From an uncultured Chryseolinea sp. (lineage in GTDB: Bacteria; Bacteroidota; Bacteroidia; Cytophagales; Cyclobacteriaceae), in NCBI GenBank assembly GCA_946478915.1, contig CAMLER010000013.1, forward strand, positions 1 through 19,496: a stretch of DNA of 19,496 nt, written 5' to 3'. The notes under the pieces are model-generated. The model did no database searches. It was given only the letters and a program-made list of their open reading frames with translations, and was not told the origin of the DNA. This document shows positions 6,445-14,721 of the stretch, piece after piece (position 1 is the first letter of the stretch; every line of letters begins with the position of its first letter). The position numbers and the translations under genes are program-made.

Positions 6445-7599
6445 ATGAAAAGAAAACTACGCATGGGGATGGTAGGCGGCGGCCTCACCTCTTTTATAGG
6501 TCCAGTGCATCGAAAAGCAGCAGGCATCGATGGAGAAATTGAATTGGTTGCCGGCGCATTCAGTATCATTCCAGGTGAATCCAAAGAAACAGGAGAAGCC
6601 TTGTACCTGAATCCTGATCGTGTTTATGAGACGTACCAGGAAATGTTTGAAAGAGAAAAAGCTTTGCCCGCCGACCAACGATTGGATTTTGTTTCTGTCG
6701 TAACACCAAATCATGTTCACTTCGGTCCCTCGCAAATGGCACTTGAAAGTGGTTTTCACGTACTCGTTGAAAAACCTATTGCATTTTCACTTGCTGAAGC
6801 CAAGACGCTCGAGAAAACTGTAAATAAGACAGGGCTACTTCTTGGTTTGACCCATACGTATACAGGATATCCATTGGTTAAGGAAGCTCGTAAAATGGTT
6901 GCTGACGGAGCGTTTGGAAAGATCCGTAAGATTTATGTCGAGTATCCGCAGGGTTGGTTATCAACTCTGTTAGAAAAATCCGGAAATATGCAGGCGTCGT
7001 GGCGTACAGATCCCAAGCAGTCGGGCATGGGCGGCGCAATTGGCGATATTGGAACACATGCAGCAAATCTTGCAGAATATATAACTGGGTTACAGATCAC
7101 TGAGATCTGTGCAATGCTTAATACCGTAGTAAAGGGTCGTCATCTTGACGACGATAGCTCAATGTTGCTTCGCTTCAACAACGGTGCTTCCGGAGTGTTA
7201 ATGGCAACACAGGTTGCGGCCGGAGAAGAAAACAATTTGAACATCAGAGTTTATGGTGAGAAGGGTGGACTTGAGTGGAGACAGGAGGAACCGAATACGA
7301 TGATTTTGAAATGGCTCGGCAGGCCAAAGGAAATAATTCGCGCGGGACAGTCTTATCTGTCTGATGAAGCAAAAGGATTTACCAGAACCCCCGCTGGTCA
7401 CCCTGAAGGATACCTCGAAGCATTTGCAAACATTTATCGCTCCTTTAGCAGAGCAGTTCGTGATTATAAACCGGGCAAGAAGATGAACATTGCGAAGTAT
7501 GATTTTCCGGATGTTGCTGATGGTGTACGCGGGATGAACTTTGTTCAAACGGTGGTTAAGTCAGCAAATTCAAATAGAAAGTGGACGGCACTCAAGTAG
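6445..7599 (+). CDS. Gfo/Idh/MocA family NAD(P)-dependent sugar dehydrogenase
   Basis: A 384-residue cytoplasmic oxidoreductase without a signal peptide. The N-terminal Rossmann fold begins GMVGGG (8-13), and the family catalytic/cofactor motif EKP is at 109-111 (LVEKPIAF). The C-terminal substrate domain has GDIGTH with D201 and H205, the usual acid/base pair. The family oxidises or reduces sugar hydroxyls; ThuB of the rhizobial trehalose pathway and 3-keto-glycoside dehydrogenases belong to it. Here it is the first gene of the operon, 41 nt before the TIM-barrel gene, and probably interconverts a sugar and its 3-keto form inside the cell. Alternatives are inositol- or uronate-type substrates; the sequence alone does not decide. 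Confidence 0.88.
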   Translation: MKRKLRMGMVGGGLTSFIGPVHRKAAGIDGEIELVAGAFSIIPGESKETGEALYLNPDRVYETYQEMFEREKALPADQRLDFVSVVTPNHVHFGPSQMALESGFHVLVEKPIAFSLAEAKTLEKTVNKTGLLLGLTHTYTGYPLVKEARKMVADGAFGKIRKIYVEYPQGWLSTLLEKSGNMQASWRTDPKQSGMGGAIGDIGTHAANLAEYITGLQITEICAMLNTVVKGRHLDDDSSMLLRFNNGASGVLMATQVAAGEENNLNIRVYGEKGGLEWRQEEPNTMILKWLGRPKEIIRAGQSYLSDEAKGFTRTPAGHPEGYLEAFANIYRSFSRAVRDYKPGKKMNIAKYDFPDVADGVRGMNFVQTVVKSANSNRKWTALK

Positions 7600-7639
7600 C
7601 AAAAAAAATTTCTAACCTTAAAAGAATCTGACCATTTAA

Positions 7640-8692
7640 ATGAAAACACTGAAAGGGCCAGCCATTTTCTTAGCGCAGTTCATGGGAGATCAACCTCCGT
7701 TTGATAACCTTAAGACTATTTGCAAATGGGTTGCTTCGCTTGGATACGTAGGCGTACAGTTGCCTGCCTGGGATGGCAGGGTTATCGACATCAAGCAAGC
7801 TGCTGAAAGCAAGGATTATTGCGACGACCTAAAGGGTACTATTGAATCGTGTGGACTGCAAATCACCGAGCTTGCAACACATTTACAAGGCCAACTGGTA
7901 GCTGTTCATCCGGCTTTCAGCGACTTGTTCGATGGCTTCGCTCCAAAAGCAGTTCGTGGTAATATGAAAGAGCGTACTGCATGGGCAGTCGATCAATTAA
8001 AGTATGCGGCTCGTGCAAGTAAGAATCTTGGACTAAATGCTCATGCGACATTTTCGGGAGCCTTGATGTGGCATACGGTTTATCCCTGGCCGCAGCGTCC
8101 TGCCGGATTAGTCGACGACGGTTTTAAGGAGCTCGCAAAACGCTGGCTTCCTATCCTGAACGCATTCGATAAAGCGGGAGTCGATCTATGCTATGAAATA
8201 CATCCCGGCGAGGATCTGCATGATGGTATTTCATTCGAACGTTTCTGGGAAGCCACGGGTAAACATTCGAGATGCAATATCCTTTATGATCCAAGCCACT
8301 TTGTACTTCAGCAATTGGATTACTTGCAGTACATTGACTTTTACCATTCTTTTATAAAAATGTTCCATGTAAAAGATGCTGAGTTTAACGCGACCGGAAA
8401 GAGCGGAGTTTACGGGGGATATCAATCGTGGGTAGATCGACCGGGAAGATTCAGGTCTCTTGGAGATGGCCAGGTTGATTTCAAGAAAATTTTCTCGAAG
8501 CTATCTCAGTACGGATTCGATGGTTGGGCGGTGCTTGAGTGGGAATGCGCAATAAAACATCCGGAGCAGGGCGCGGCAGAAGGTGCTCCTTTTATTAAGG
8601 AGCATATCATCCGTGTGACAGAAAAAGCATTTGATGACTTCGCGGCCACCGGCAAGGATACGCGGTTTAATAAGAAAGTGCTGGGAATTTGA
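7640..8692 (+). CDS. Sugar phosphate isomerase/epimerase-like TIM barrel (AP_endonuc_2 fold), cytoplasmic
   Basis: A 350-residue protein with no signal peptide. It has the xylose-isomerase-like TIM-barrel pattern with probable divalent-metal ligands on successive strands: Glu186 (CYEIHPGED), Asp217 (LYDPSHF), His243 (MFHVKDAEF) and Glu300 (AVLEWE). Members isomerise, epimerise or dehydrate sugars and keto-sugars. In 3-keto-glycoside pathways such barrels act on the keto product or on the 2-hydroxyglucal intermediate, so a role in processing the product of the preceding dehydrogenase is likely but inferred. It follows the Gfo/Idh/MocA gene and precedes the cytochrome gene, all on one strand. 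It is about 70 residues longer than its exported relative at 13399. Confidence 0.85.
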   Translation: MKTLKGPAIFLAQFMGDQPPFDNLKTICKWVASLGYVGVQLPAWDGRVIDIKQAAESKDYCDDLKGTIESCGLQITELATHLQGQLVAVHPAFSDLFDGFAPKAVRGNMKERTAWAVDQLKYAARASKNLGLNAHATFSGALMWHTVYPWPQRPAGLVDDGFKELAKRWLPILNAFDKAGVDLCYEIHPGEDLHDGISFERFWEATGKHSRCNILYDPSHFVLQQLDYLQYIDFYHSFIKMFHVKDAEFNATGKSGVYGGYQSWVDRPGRFRSLGDGQVDFKKIFSKLSQYGFDGWAVLEWECAIKHPEQGAAEGAPFIKEHIIRVTEKAFDDFAATGKDTRFNKKVLGI

Positions 8693-8760
8693 TTCATCCC
8701 TTTTGGGCCATATCAACTAAATTAAATTGTAAATTGAAATTCAACTTTAACAAAATTAAA

Positions 8761-9201
8761 ATGAAAAGAATATTTTATTCATTCTTCCTTATTGGAGCAA
8801 TGGCATTCGGACTTGCATCTTGCGGAGGCGGAAAAAAAGAAGAAGCAAAGCAGGAAGAAACTGAAGACGCTTATGATGATTATGAAAGTGCAGCGCCGGC
8901 AGAAGCACCAGCCTCAGCTCAGGACCTTATCGCGCAAGGTCAGGCGTTAGCAGATGCGAGTGATTGCAAGACTTGCCATCATGCTACGAATAAACTTGTA
9001 GGGCCGGCACATACTGAAGTTGCAAAGAAGTACGAATTCACAAAGGCGAACGTAAGCTATCTCGCGGATAAGATAATCAATGGCGGAAGTGGAGTATGGG
9101 GCGAAATACCTATGTCGCCACACGTTGGTATGTCGAAAGGAGATGCCGAAAAAATGGCCATGTATGTGCTTTCATTGGACGGAGAAGAACCAAAGGATTA
9201 A
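8761..9201 (+). CDS. Lipoprotein c-type cytochrome (c551/c552-like)
   Basis: A 146-residue monoheme cytochrome anchored by lipid: signal MKRIFYSFFLIGAMAFGLAS then Cys21 (LASC). An acidic, alanine- and proline-rich linker (about 25-53) spaces the heme domain from the membrane. Heme attachment is C69-K-T-C72-H73; the sixth ligand is Met118 in GVWGEIPMSPH, closely like the GVWGPIPMPP motif of Pseudomonas cytochrome c551. It should carry electrons in the periplasm to a terminal oxidase. The ATG at 8761 was chosen because it gives the lipoprotein signal; an in-frame ATG at 8689 overlaps the preceding gene. The heme domain is clearly related to the one inside the large fusion protein two genes downstream. 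Confidence 0.9.
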   Translation: MKRIFYSFFLIGAMAFGLASCGGGKKEEAKQEETEDAYDDYESAAPAEAPASAQDLIAQGQALADASDCKTCHHATNKLVGPAHTEVAKKYEFTKANVSYLADKIINGGSGVWGEIPMSPHVGMSKGDAEKMAMYVLSLDGEEPKD

Positions 9202-9225
9202 TTTTTAAGAATCAACGTATAGACT

Positions 9226-9939
9226 ATGAGATATTTTTATCGAGCGATTTGCGCTACAATATTATTTTTATTCATTTCAATGACAGGTTCTGCACAAAAC
9301 GCATTGTCAGCAAAGGAAAAGTCCGAAGGATGGAAGCTGTTGTTTGATGGCAAGTCCACAACAGGGTGGCGTAATTACCAAAGCGACAAAGTAACCGACA
9401 GGTGGAAAGTTTCTAACGGGGAGCTTTACCTGGATAAATCGGTGACGGCCGGTGCAGGTGATATTATGACAGATGCAGAATTTCAGGATTATGATCTTTC
9501 TCTTGAATGGAAAATTTCTGCCTGTGGAAACAGTGGAATTATTTTCAATGTCGTAGAAGACGATAAGTTTAAGAACACTTACAATTCAGGACCTGAAATG
9601 CAGGTACTCGACAATACTTGTCATCCTGATGCAAAAATTGCAAAGCATAGGGCAGGAGATCTTTACGATCTGATTGCTGTCTCAAAGGAAACGGTAAAGC
9701 CCGCTGGTGAATGGAACCAGGTGCGCATCGTTTCTAAAAATTCCAAGATGGAGTTCTGGCTTAACGGAACAAAGGTGGTGGATTTTACAATGCATACCCC
9801 GGAGTGGAAAAACATGGTCGCAAACAGCAAGTTTAAAACGATGCCAGGTTTCGGCGAGGCGAAAAAAGGTCACATCGCCCTGCAAGACCACGGAGATGCA
9901 GTTTGGTTCCGAAATATAAAGATCCGCGAACTGAAATGA
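9226..9939 (+). CDS. DUF1080 protein, 3-keto-disaccharide hydrolase-like, exported
   Basis: A 237-residue protein with a signal peptide cleaved after about residue 24 (FLFISMTGSAQ). The mature protein is a single jelly-roll domain of the DUF1080/3keto-disac_hyd family: EGWKLLFDGKSTTGWRNY near the N-terminus (LFDG at 39-42, Trp48), then YDLSLEWKIS, NSGIIFNV, GPEMQVLDN and the C-terminal GHIALQDHGDAVWFRNIKI. Family members cleave 3-keto-glycosides, by hydrolysis or by elimination to a 2-hydroxyglucal, and occur with Gfo/Idh/MocA and TIM-barrel partners, as here. Location in the periplasm means the keto sugar must be formed outside the cytoplasm or imported as a fragment after cleavage. It starts 24 nt after the cytochrome stop. 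Confidence 0.88.
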   Translation: MRYFYRAICATILFLFISMTGSAQNALSAKEKSEGWKLLFDGKSTTGWRNYQSDKVTDRWKVSNGELYLDKSVTAGAGDIMTDAEFQDYDLSLEWKISACGNSGIIFNVVEDDKFKNTYNSGPEMQVLDNTCHPDAKIAKHRAGDLYDLIAVSKETVKPAGEWNQVRIVSKNSKMEFWLNGTKVVDFTMHTPEWKNMVANSKFKTMPGFGEAKKGHIALQDHGDAVWFRNIKIRELK

Positions 9940-10057
9940 CGGGATGCCTGTCCACCCAACAATTTATTAATCAATGAAATATTTAGTAGCAGAGGTTCGC
10001 CCTGGCCGACAGATTGTCGCCGGTATTTCATCTGTACATAATTTAACCTATTAACGG

Positions 10058-13000
10058 ATGAGATTCTACACATCAATCTTCGTTCTTTTCTTGTTTTTAA
10101 TTTCCTGCGGCGAAAAGAAGGGCACCAAAATCCTGGTGTTCTCAAAAACGAAAGGATATCGACATGAGGCAATCGGTGTTGGCAAGACAACACTCATAGA
10201 GATCGGTAAGCAAAATGGTTTTGAGGTTGACACCACAGAGAACGCAGCTTACTTTAATGAAGATACACTCAAGCGATATCGTGCCGTTATCTTCCTCAAT
10301 ACAACAATGGATGTGCTTGACCCCGTTCAGCAGGTTGACTTTAAGCGCTTCATTGAATCGGGTGGTGGGTTCATGGGAATTCATGCGGCGGCGGACACTG
10401 AGTATGATTGGCCGTGGTATGGTGACCTTGTTGGTGCTTACTTCAAGAGCCATCCCAAAACTCAGGAAGCAAAATTTGTCAAAGCGCAGGATTCAGAGCT
10501 TGTAAAAAATTTACCCGATGAATGGATCCGAACGGATGAACTTTACAACTATAAGCGTATTTCAAAAGACATCAACGTACTTTATAAGCTTGATGAAAGT
10601 TCGTATGAAGGAGGGGAGAACGGCGACAATCACCCCATAGCCTGGTATCACGAGTTTCAGGGTGGACGGTCATTTTATACGGGAATGGGACATACCCCCG
10701 AAAGTTACGCCGATTCACTTTTTAGAGACCATCTTTTGCAAGGTATCCGGTATGTAACGGGTGGGCCAGGCAAACTGGACTATTCCAAAGCAAAATCGGT
10801 TCGCGCGCCAGAAGAAAACAGATTTACAAAAACTGTCCTGGACTTTAACCTCGATGAGCCTACTGAGATGACAATTCTCCCTGATGGAAGGATCATTTTC
10901 ATCGAGCGAAAAGGAGCTGTAAAGCTTTATACCCCTGCTGATGGCAAAGTGAATCTGATCAATACATTCAAGGTTGGAACCAAGTTTGAAGATGGAATGA
11001 TCGGTCTCACTGCCGATCCGGATTTCGATAAAAATAATTGGATTTACATATTTTATTCGCACCCCGAAAGATCAGCTAATGTGTTATCGCGATTTGTTTT
11101 TAAGGATGGTAAGATTGATGAATCGTCGGAGAAGGAATTGTTAGAGGTGGTAACGCAACGAGAAACTTGCTGTCATACTGGAGGATCACTTGCGTTCGGT
11201 CCAGGAGGAAATTTGTTCATTTCTACAGGTGATAACACCAGTCCGTTTGAATCCGACGGATTTAGCCCTTCAGATGAAACGCCTGGTCGTTCACCTTTTG
11301 ACGCACAAAAATCATCCTCCAATACCAATGATTTGAGAGGTAAAGTATTGCGGATCCATCCTGAGGCCGACGGAACGTACACAATTCCGGAAGGAAACTT
11401 ATTTGCAAAAGGGGAACCGAATACTCGTCCGGAAATTTATGTCATGGGATGCAGGAATCCTTACCGTATATCGGTAGATCAGAAAACAGGCTATGTTTAT
11501 TGGGGCGATGTTGGCCCGGATGCAGGTCAAAATGATTCTATCCGGGGACCTCGCGGCTACGATGAAGTAAACCAGGCGCAAAAGGCAGGATTTTTTGGAT
11601 GGCCTTATTTTGTAGGCAACAACTATCCTTATGCTAAGTATGATTTCGCATCGAAGCAAGTATCTGCAAAATGGGATCCTGCGGCGCCATTAAATGAATC
11701 TCCCAATAACACGGGTAAACGCGAATTGCCTCCGGTAAGTCCGGCCTTCATTTGGTACCCGTACGAAAAGTCGGATGAGTTTCCTATGGTGAAGATCGGT
11801 GGTCGCAACGCTATGGCTGGACCAGTTTATTACTCAGAAAACTTTAAGGGTGTCGAAACAGCCTTTCCCGATTATTTCAATGGAAAGTTAATGTTTTATG
11901 ATTGGATGCGGGGGTGGATCCATCTGGCAAGCATGAACGAGAACGGTGGTATAACTGACATCGAGCAGTTTATGCCCAATACTACGTTCAATAACATCTG
12001 CGATATGGCCTACGGCCCGGATGGCAAGTTGTACATGCTCGAATATGGAACGAAATGGTTTGCAAAAAATCTGGATGCCCGACTTGTTCGAATCGACTAC
12101 AACAAGGGCAATAGGCCCCCCGTTGCAAAAATTAATGCTGATAAAGTAGCGGGTTCGGTGCCGCTTACCGTAAATTTTTCAGCTGATGGTTCCAGCGATC
12201 CCGACGGCGACCGACTCACATATGAGCTGAAGGCTTCAGGGAAGACGCATACTTCTAACGATGGAAAGTTTGCAGTGACATTTGACAAGGCAGAAGCCAT
12301 TGACGCTGTGATGACTGTGAAAGATGAGAAGGGTGCATCCAGTACGTCAGCAGTTCGCATTATTGCTGGCAATGAAGCACCCGTTGTCAAGACGGAAATT
12401 GTCTCGGGAAACAAAACCTTCTTCTTCCCCGCCACACCTATTAGCTATAAGGTCACGGTAGAAGACACGGAAGACGGCTCATCTGCCGAAGGTGGTATTG
12501 CTGCTGAAAATGTGACGGTCACGTTCGACTATATGAAGGGATTTGATATGACTCACATAGCTCAAGGCCATCAATCTGCCCCTGTCGAATTGCCTGGTAA
12601 AGCACTTATCGAACAGAGCGATTGCAAGTCGTGTCACTTGATCGATCAGAAGTCAGCAGGCCCAAGCTATAAAGACGTTGCTGCCAAATACAAGAATCAA
12701 AAGGATGCGATCGAATGGTTGACTTCAAAAATTATTAAAGGTGGATCTGGTGTTTGGGGAACAACAGAAATGGCTGCTCATCCACAAATAAAGGATGCTG
12801 ATGCCATAAAAATGGTTGAGTACATTTTGTCGCTCGCCGATGCCAAAGATGCAAAGCGGTTGCCTCTCGCCGGGGCTGTTACGCCGGGCAAGGAAGAGGA
12901 CGGTGTGTATGTACTCACTGCAACTTACGAGGACAAGAGTGTGAATGGAATTCCTTCATTAACTACGACAGATGCGCTTATTTTGAGGAGTTCCTTCCTG

Positions 13001-13372
13001 CGGGCAAATGAAGCAGGAGAGCTTCGTATGGCGCGGCATGCAAACTGGCAAGGCAACCATTCCCTCCAGAATTTGATGGATGGAGCGCACGCCGTATATA
13101 AGAATGTCGACCTTACCGGAGTCAACAAAGCAACGATCATCGCCTACATCAATCCGAAAGACAATCCGGGAGGAACGGTTGAAATTCGTTTGGACAAGCC
13201 GGATGGAGAGTTGCTAGGTCAGGGTAATGTCACCGCGCCTGCGATGTCGAGAGTTACAACATCGCTTAAGCCAGTCACCGGTCATCACGATTTATACATT
13301 GTTTTTAAAAATTCCGCAGTGAAGGATAAGTCAATGTTTAACTTTGGAGGACTTCAACTCGGAAATAAATAA
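10058..13372 (+). CDS. ThuA - PQQ sugar dehydrogenase - PKD - cytochrome c - CBM-like fusion lipoprotein
   Basis: A 1104-residue lipoprotein (signal MRFYTSIFVLFLFLISC, Cys17). Domains in order: ThuA-like class-I amidotransferase-like fold, about 22-236 (KILVFSKTKGYRHEAI, GGGFMGIHAAAD, FYTGMGHTPE); PQQ-dependent GSDH-type beta-propeller, about 254-682 (DGMIGLTADPDFDKN, CCHTGGSLAFGPGGNLFIST, GCRNPYRISVD, FFGWPYFVGNNYPY); PKD domain, about 687-775 (NRPPVAKI, GSSDPDGDRLTYE); an Ig-like stretch to about 845; monoheme cytochrome c, about 846-930, with C856-K-S-C859-H860 and Met905; and a beta-rich CBM6-like domain from about 970. Sugar oxidised at the PQQ domain could pass electrons to the fused heme and then to the free cytochrome. 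ThuA-type proteins process 3-keto-trehalose in rhizobia. The multi-domain call is firm; catalytic activity of each domain is inferred. Confidence 0.88.
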   Translation: MRFYTSIFVLFLFLISCGEKKGTKILVFSKTKGYRHEAIGVGKTTLIEIGKQNGFEVDTTENAAYFNEDTLKRYRAVIFLNTTMDVLDPVQQVDFKRFIESGGGFMGIHAAADTEYDWPWYGDLVGAYFKSHPKTQEAKFVKAQDSELVKNLPDEWIRTDELYNYKRISKDINVLYKLDESSYEGGENGDNHPIAWYHEFQGGRSFYTGMGHTPESYADSLFRDHLLQGIRYVTGGPGKLDYSKAKSVRAPEENRFTKTVLDFNLDEPTEMTILPDGRIIFIERKGAVKLYTPADGKVNLINTFKVGTKFEDGMIGLTADPDFDKNNWIYIFYSHPERSANVLSRFVFKDGKIDESSEKELLEVVTQRETCCHTGGSLAFGPGGNLFISTGDNTSPFESDGFSPSDETPGRSPFDAQKSSSNTNDLRGKVLRIHPEADGTYTIPEGNLFAKGEPNTRPEIYVMGCRNPYRISVDQKTGYVYWGDVGPDAGQNDSIRGPRGYDEVNQAQKAGFFGWPYFVGNNYPYAKYDFASKQVSAKWDPAAPLNESPNNTGKRELPPVSPAFIWYPYEKSDEFPMVKIGGRNAMAGPVYYSENFKGVETAFPDYFNGKLMFYDWMRGWIHLASMNENGGITDIEQFMPNTTFNNICDMAYGPDGKLYMLEYGTKWFAKNLDARLVRIDYNKGNRPPVAKINADKVAGSVPLTVNFSADGSSDPDGDRLTYELKASGKTHTSNDGKFAVTFDKAEAIDAVMTVKDEKGASSTSAVRIIAGNEAPVVKTEIVSGNKTFFFPATPISYKVTVEDTEDGSSAEGGIAAENVTVTFDYMKGFDMTHIAQGHQSAPVELPGKALIEQSDCKSCHLIDQKSAGPSYKDVAAKYKNQKDAIEWLTSKIIKGGSGVWGTTEMAAHPQIKDADAIKMVEYILSLADAKDAKRLPLAGAVTPGKEEDGVYVLTATYEDKSVNGIPSLTTTDALILRSSFLRANEAGELRMARHANWQGNHSLQNLMDGAHAVYKNVDLTGVNKATIIAYINPKDNPGGTVEIRLDKPDGELLGQGNVTAPAMSRVTTSLKPVTGHHDLYIVFKNSAVKDKSMFNFGGLQLGNK

Positions 13373-13398
13373 CCTGGCTAAACCTAACCACTACAACC

Positions 13399-14247
13399 AT
13401 GAAGAGAAGAGAATTCGTACAAACTGCATCATTCGCTGCCGTGGGGATGCTGTCGCTGCCGTCATTTCTGGCTGCAGGCAAGAAGAAGAATACGATAGGA
13501 TTACAACTCTACACGTTGCGCGACACGATAGGACAGGATCCAAAAGGTATACTGGATAAGGTTGCCAGTTTTGGATATAAAGAATTGGAAACTTACGGCT
13601 ATGGCGATGGAAAAATCTTCGGGCTGGATTTTACAGAATTTTGCAAACATGCAAAAGGCCTCGGAATGAGTGTCGTGAGTGGCCATTATGGCTTGGATAA
13701 GATCAAAGGTGACACCTGGCAAAAGGCTGTTGACGATGCAAAGAAAAATGGACAGAAATATATGGTCGTACCTTATATTGATGGTTCACAACGCAAGTCG
13801 ATCGACGACTACAAACGAATTTGTGCGGATCTCAATGCGGCAGGGGAGGTTTGTAACAAAAACGGGTTACGTTTTGGATATCACAATCATGCTTTTGAAT
13901 TCGAGACGCTTGATGGACAAATTCCGTTTGATGTTATGCTGAAGGAGCTTGACCATAAAAATGTAGGCATTGAAATGGACATCTATTGGGTGGTTAATGC
14001 CGGACAGGACCCTATAAAGTATTTTACTCAGCATCCAGGAAGGTTTGAACAATGGCATGTGAAAGATATGGATAAGACCGACAAAAATAAGAACGCTGAT
14101 GTCGGTACAGGTTCCATTGATTACAAAGCTCTCTTCGCTAAGGCCAAGCTTGCAGGGTTGAAGCATTGGTACGTTGAGCAGGAGTCGTACCCTGGTGCGC
14201 CAATCGACAGTGTTGCTGCGAGCGCAAAATACTTGAAGAGCTTATAG
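13399..14247 (+). CDS. Sugar phosphate isomerase/epimerase-like TIM barrel with Tat signal
   Basis: A 282-residue protein starting MKRREFVQTASFAAVGMLSL, a twin-arginine signal (R3-R4-x-F) with a hydrophobic core, so it is probably exported folded, perhaps with its metal already bound. The mature part is an AP_endonuc_2/xylose-isomerase-like barrel: IGLQLYTLRD at the first strand, then probable ligand regions YHNHAFEFE (162-169), IEMDIYW (Glu192, Asp194), WHVKDMD (His220, Asp223) and WYVEQESY (Glu260, Glu262). Such exported barrels occur with DUF1080 proteins and may hydrate or isomerise keto-sugar intermediates in the periplasm. It is the last gene of the operon, 26 nt after the fusion gene and directly followed by an intrinsic terminator. 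Substrate not determinable. Confidence 0.87.
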   Translation: MKRREFVQTASFAAVGMLSLPSFLAAGKKKNTIGLQLYTLRDTIGQDPKGILDKVASFGYKELETYGYGDGKIFGLDFTEFCKHAKGLGMSVVSGHYGLDKIKGDTWQKAVDDAKKNGQKYMVVPYIDGSQRKSIDDYKRICADLNAAGEVCNKNGLRFGYHNHAFEFETLDGQIPFDVMLKELDHKNVGIEMDIYWVVNAGQDPIKYFTQHPGRFEQWHVKDMDKTDKNKNADVGTGSIDYKALFAKAKLAGLKHWYVEQESYPGAPIDSVAASAKYLKSL

Positions 14248-14272
14248 TTTTTTTTCTACAGGTTTATTTTCT

Positions 14273-14304
14273 AAATGTCGGGTGCGAGCCCGACATTTTT
14301 TTTT
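14273..14304 (+). terminator. Intrinsic terminator of the sugar operon
   Basis: A perfect 10-bp stem, AAATGTCGGG (14273-14282) and CCCGACATTT (14289-14298), with a 6-nt loop TGCGAG, and an uninterrupted T-run at 14296-14304. It lies 26 nt after the stop of the Tat-exported TIM-barrel gene and marks the 3' end of the six-gene operon. Confidence 0.9.
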
Positions 14305-14620
14305 GACAAAGATGTGTGTCTTCGATAGGGACAACCTGTTCTTATACGATTTTCGTGGGTTGTTTTGTGGTTGTATCATTTCGGAGAAGCGCGGATCCAT
14401 GACCCTTCGACAATTAGGAAGCTACCAGCGGAGCCAGCGCTCTGATCTTGAATTTTGCCTTTACCTGATATGAAAGCACATTCAGTGTCTGTCTTTTAGA
14501 CAATCCCTGGCTAACTATTATTATCATCCATACAAATTTAGGGAACAGGTACTGGACGCGTGTTCAAGCTCTGACTTTTTACGAACCTTCCGGACTAATT
14601 TTAAGTTGAAGGCTTTTTTT

Positions 14621-14648
14621 GCTCCGCTAGGAGCACTCTATGTTTTTG
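14621..14648. repeat. Intergenic hairpin repeat, copy B
   Basis: The core GCTCCGCTAGGAGC (14621-14634) is preceded by a run of T and followed by ACTCTATGTTTTTG. It matches copy A at 10-23 in size, GCTA loop and flanking ATG-type tail, with paired changes in the stem (see copy A). It is probably a decayed member of a dispersed family. Confidence 0.5.
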
Positions 14649-14721
14649 GGTGCGATCAAATATCAAAATGCGTCCACCCATTTGATGATTTTTTGCATAT
14701 TGCATTCGGCCAAAATAAAGT

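Larger units (their letters stand above)
14248..14721. other. Spacer between terminator and TMEM220-like gene
   Basis: These 474 nt contain the terminator at 14273-14304 and the hairpin repeat copy B at 14621-14648. A 63-codon open frame at 14282-14473 begins inside the terminator stem and shows no protein-family or codon character, so it is not called. The segment 14474-14600 shows only a weak TGTCT/AGACA stem. The promoter for 14722 should lie between about 14650 and 14720, but no clear consensus was found. Confidence 0.55.

Noticed and set aside
8689..8760. Upstream in-frame ATG for the cytochrome gene
   Set aside because: It overlaps the preceding gene and would place 24 polar residues ahead of a complete lipoprotein signal.
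14282..14473. Plus-strand 63-codon frame after the sugar operon
   Set aside because: It begins within the terminator stem, has no recognisable domain or signal, and lacks a convincing start context.
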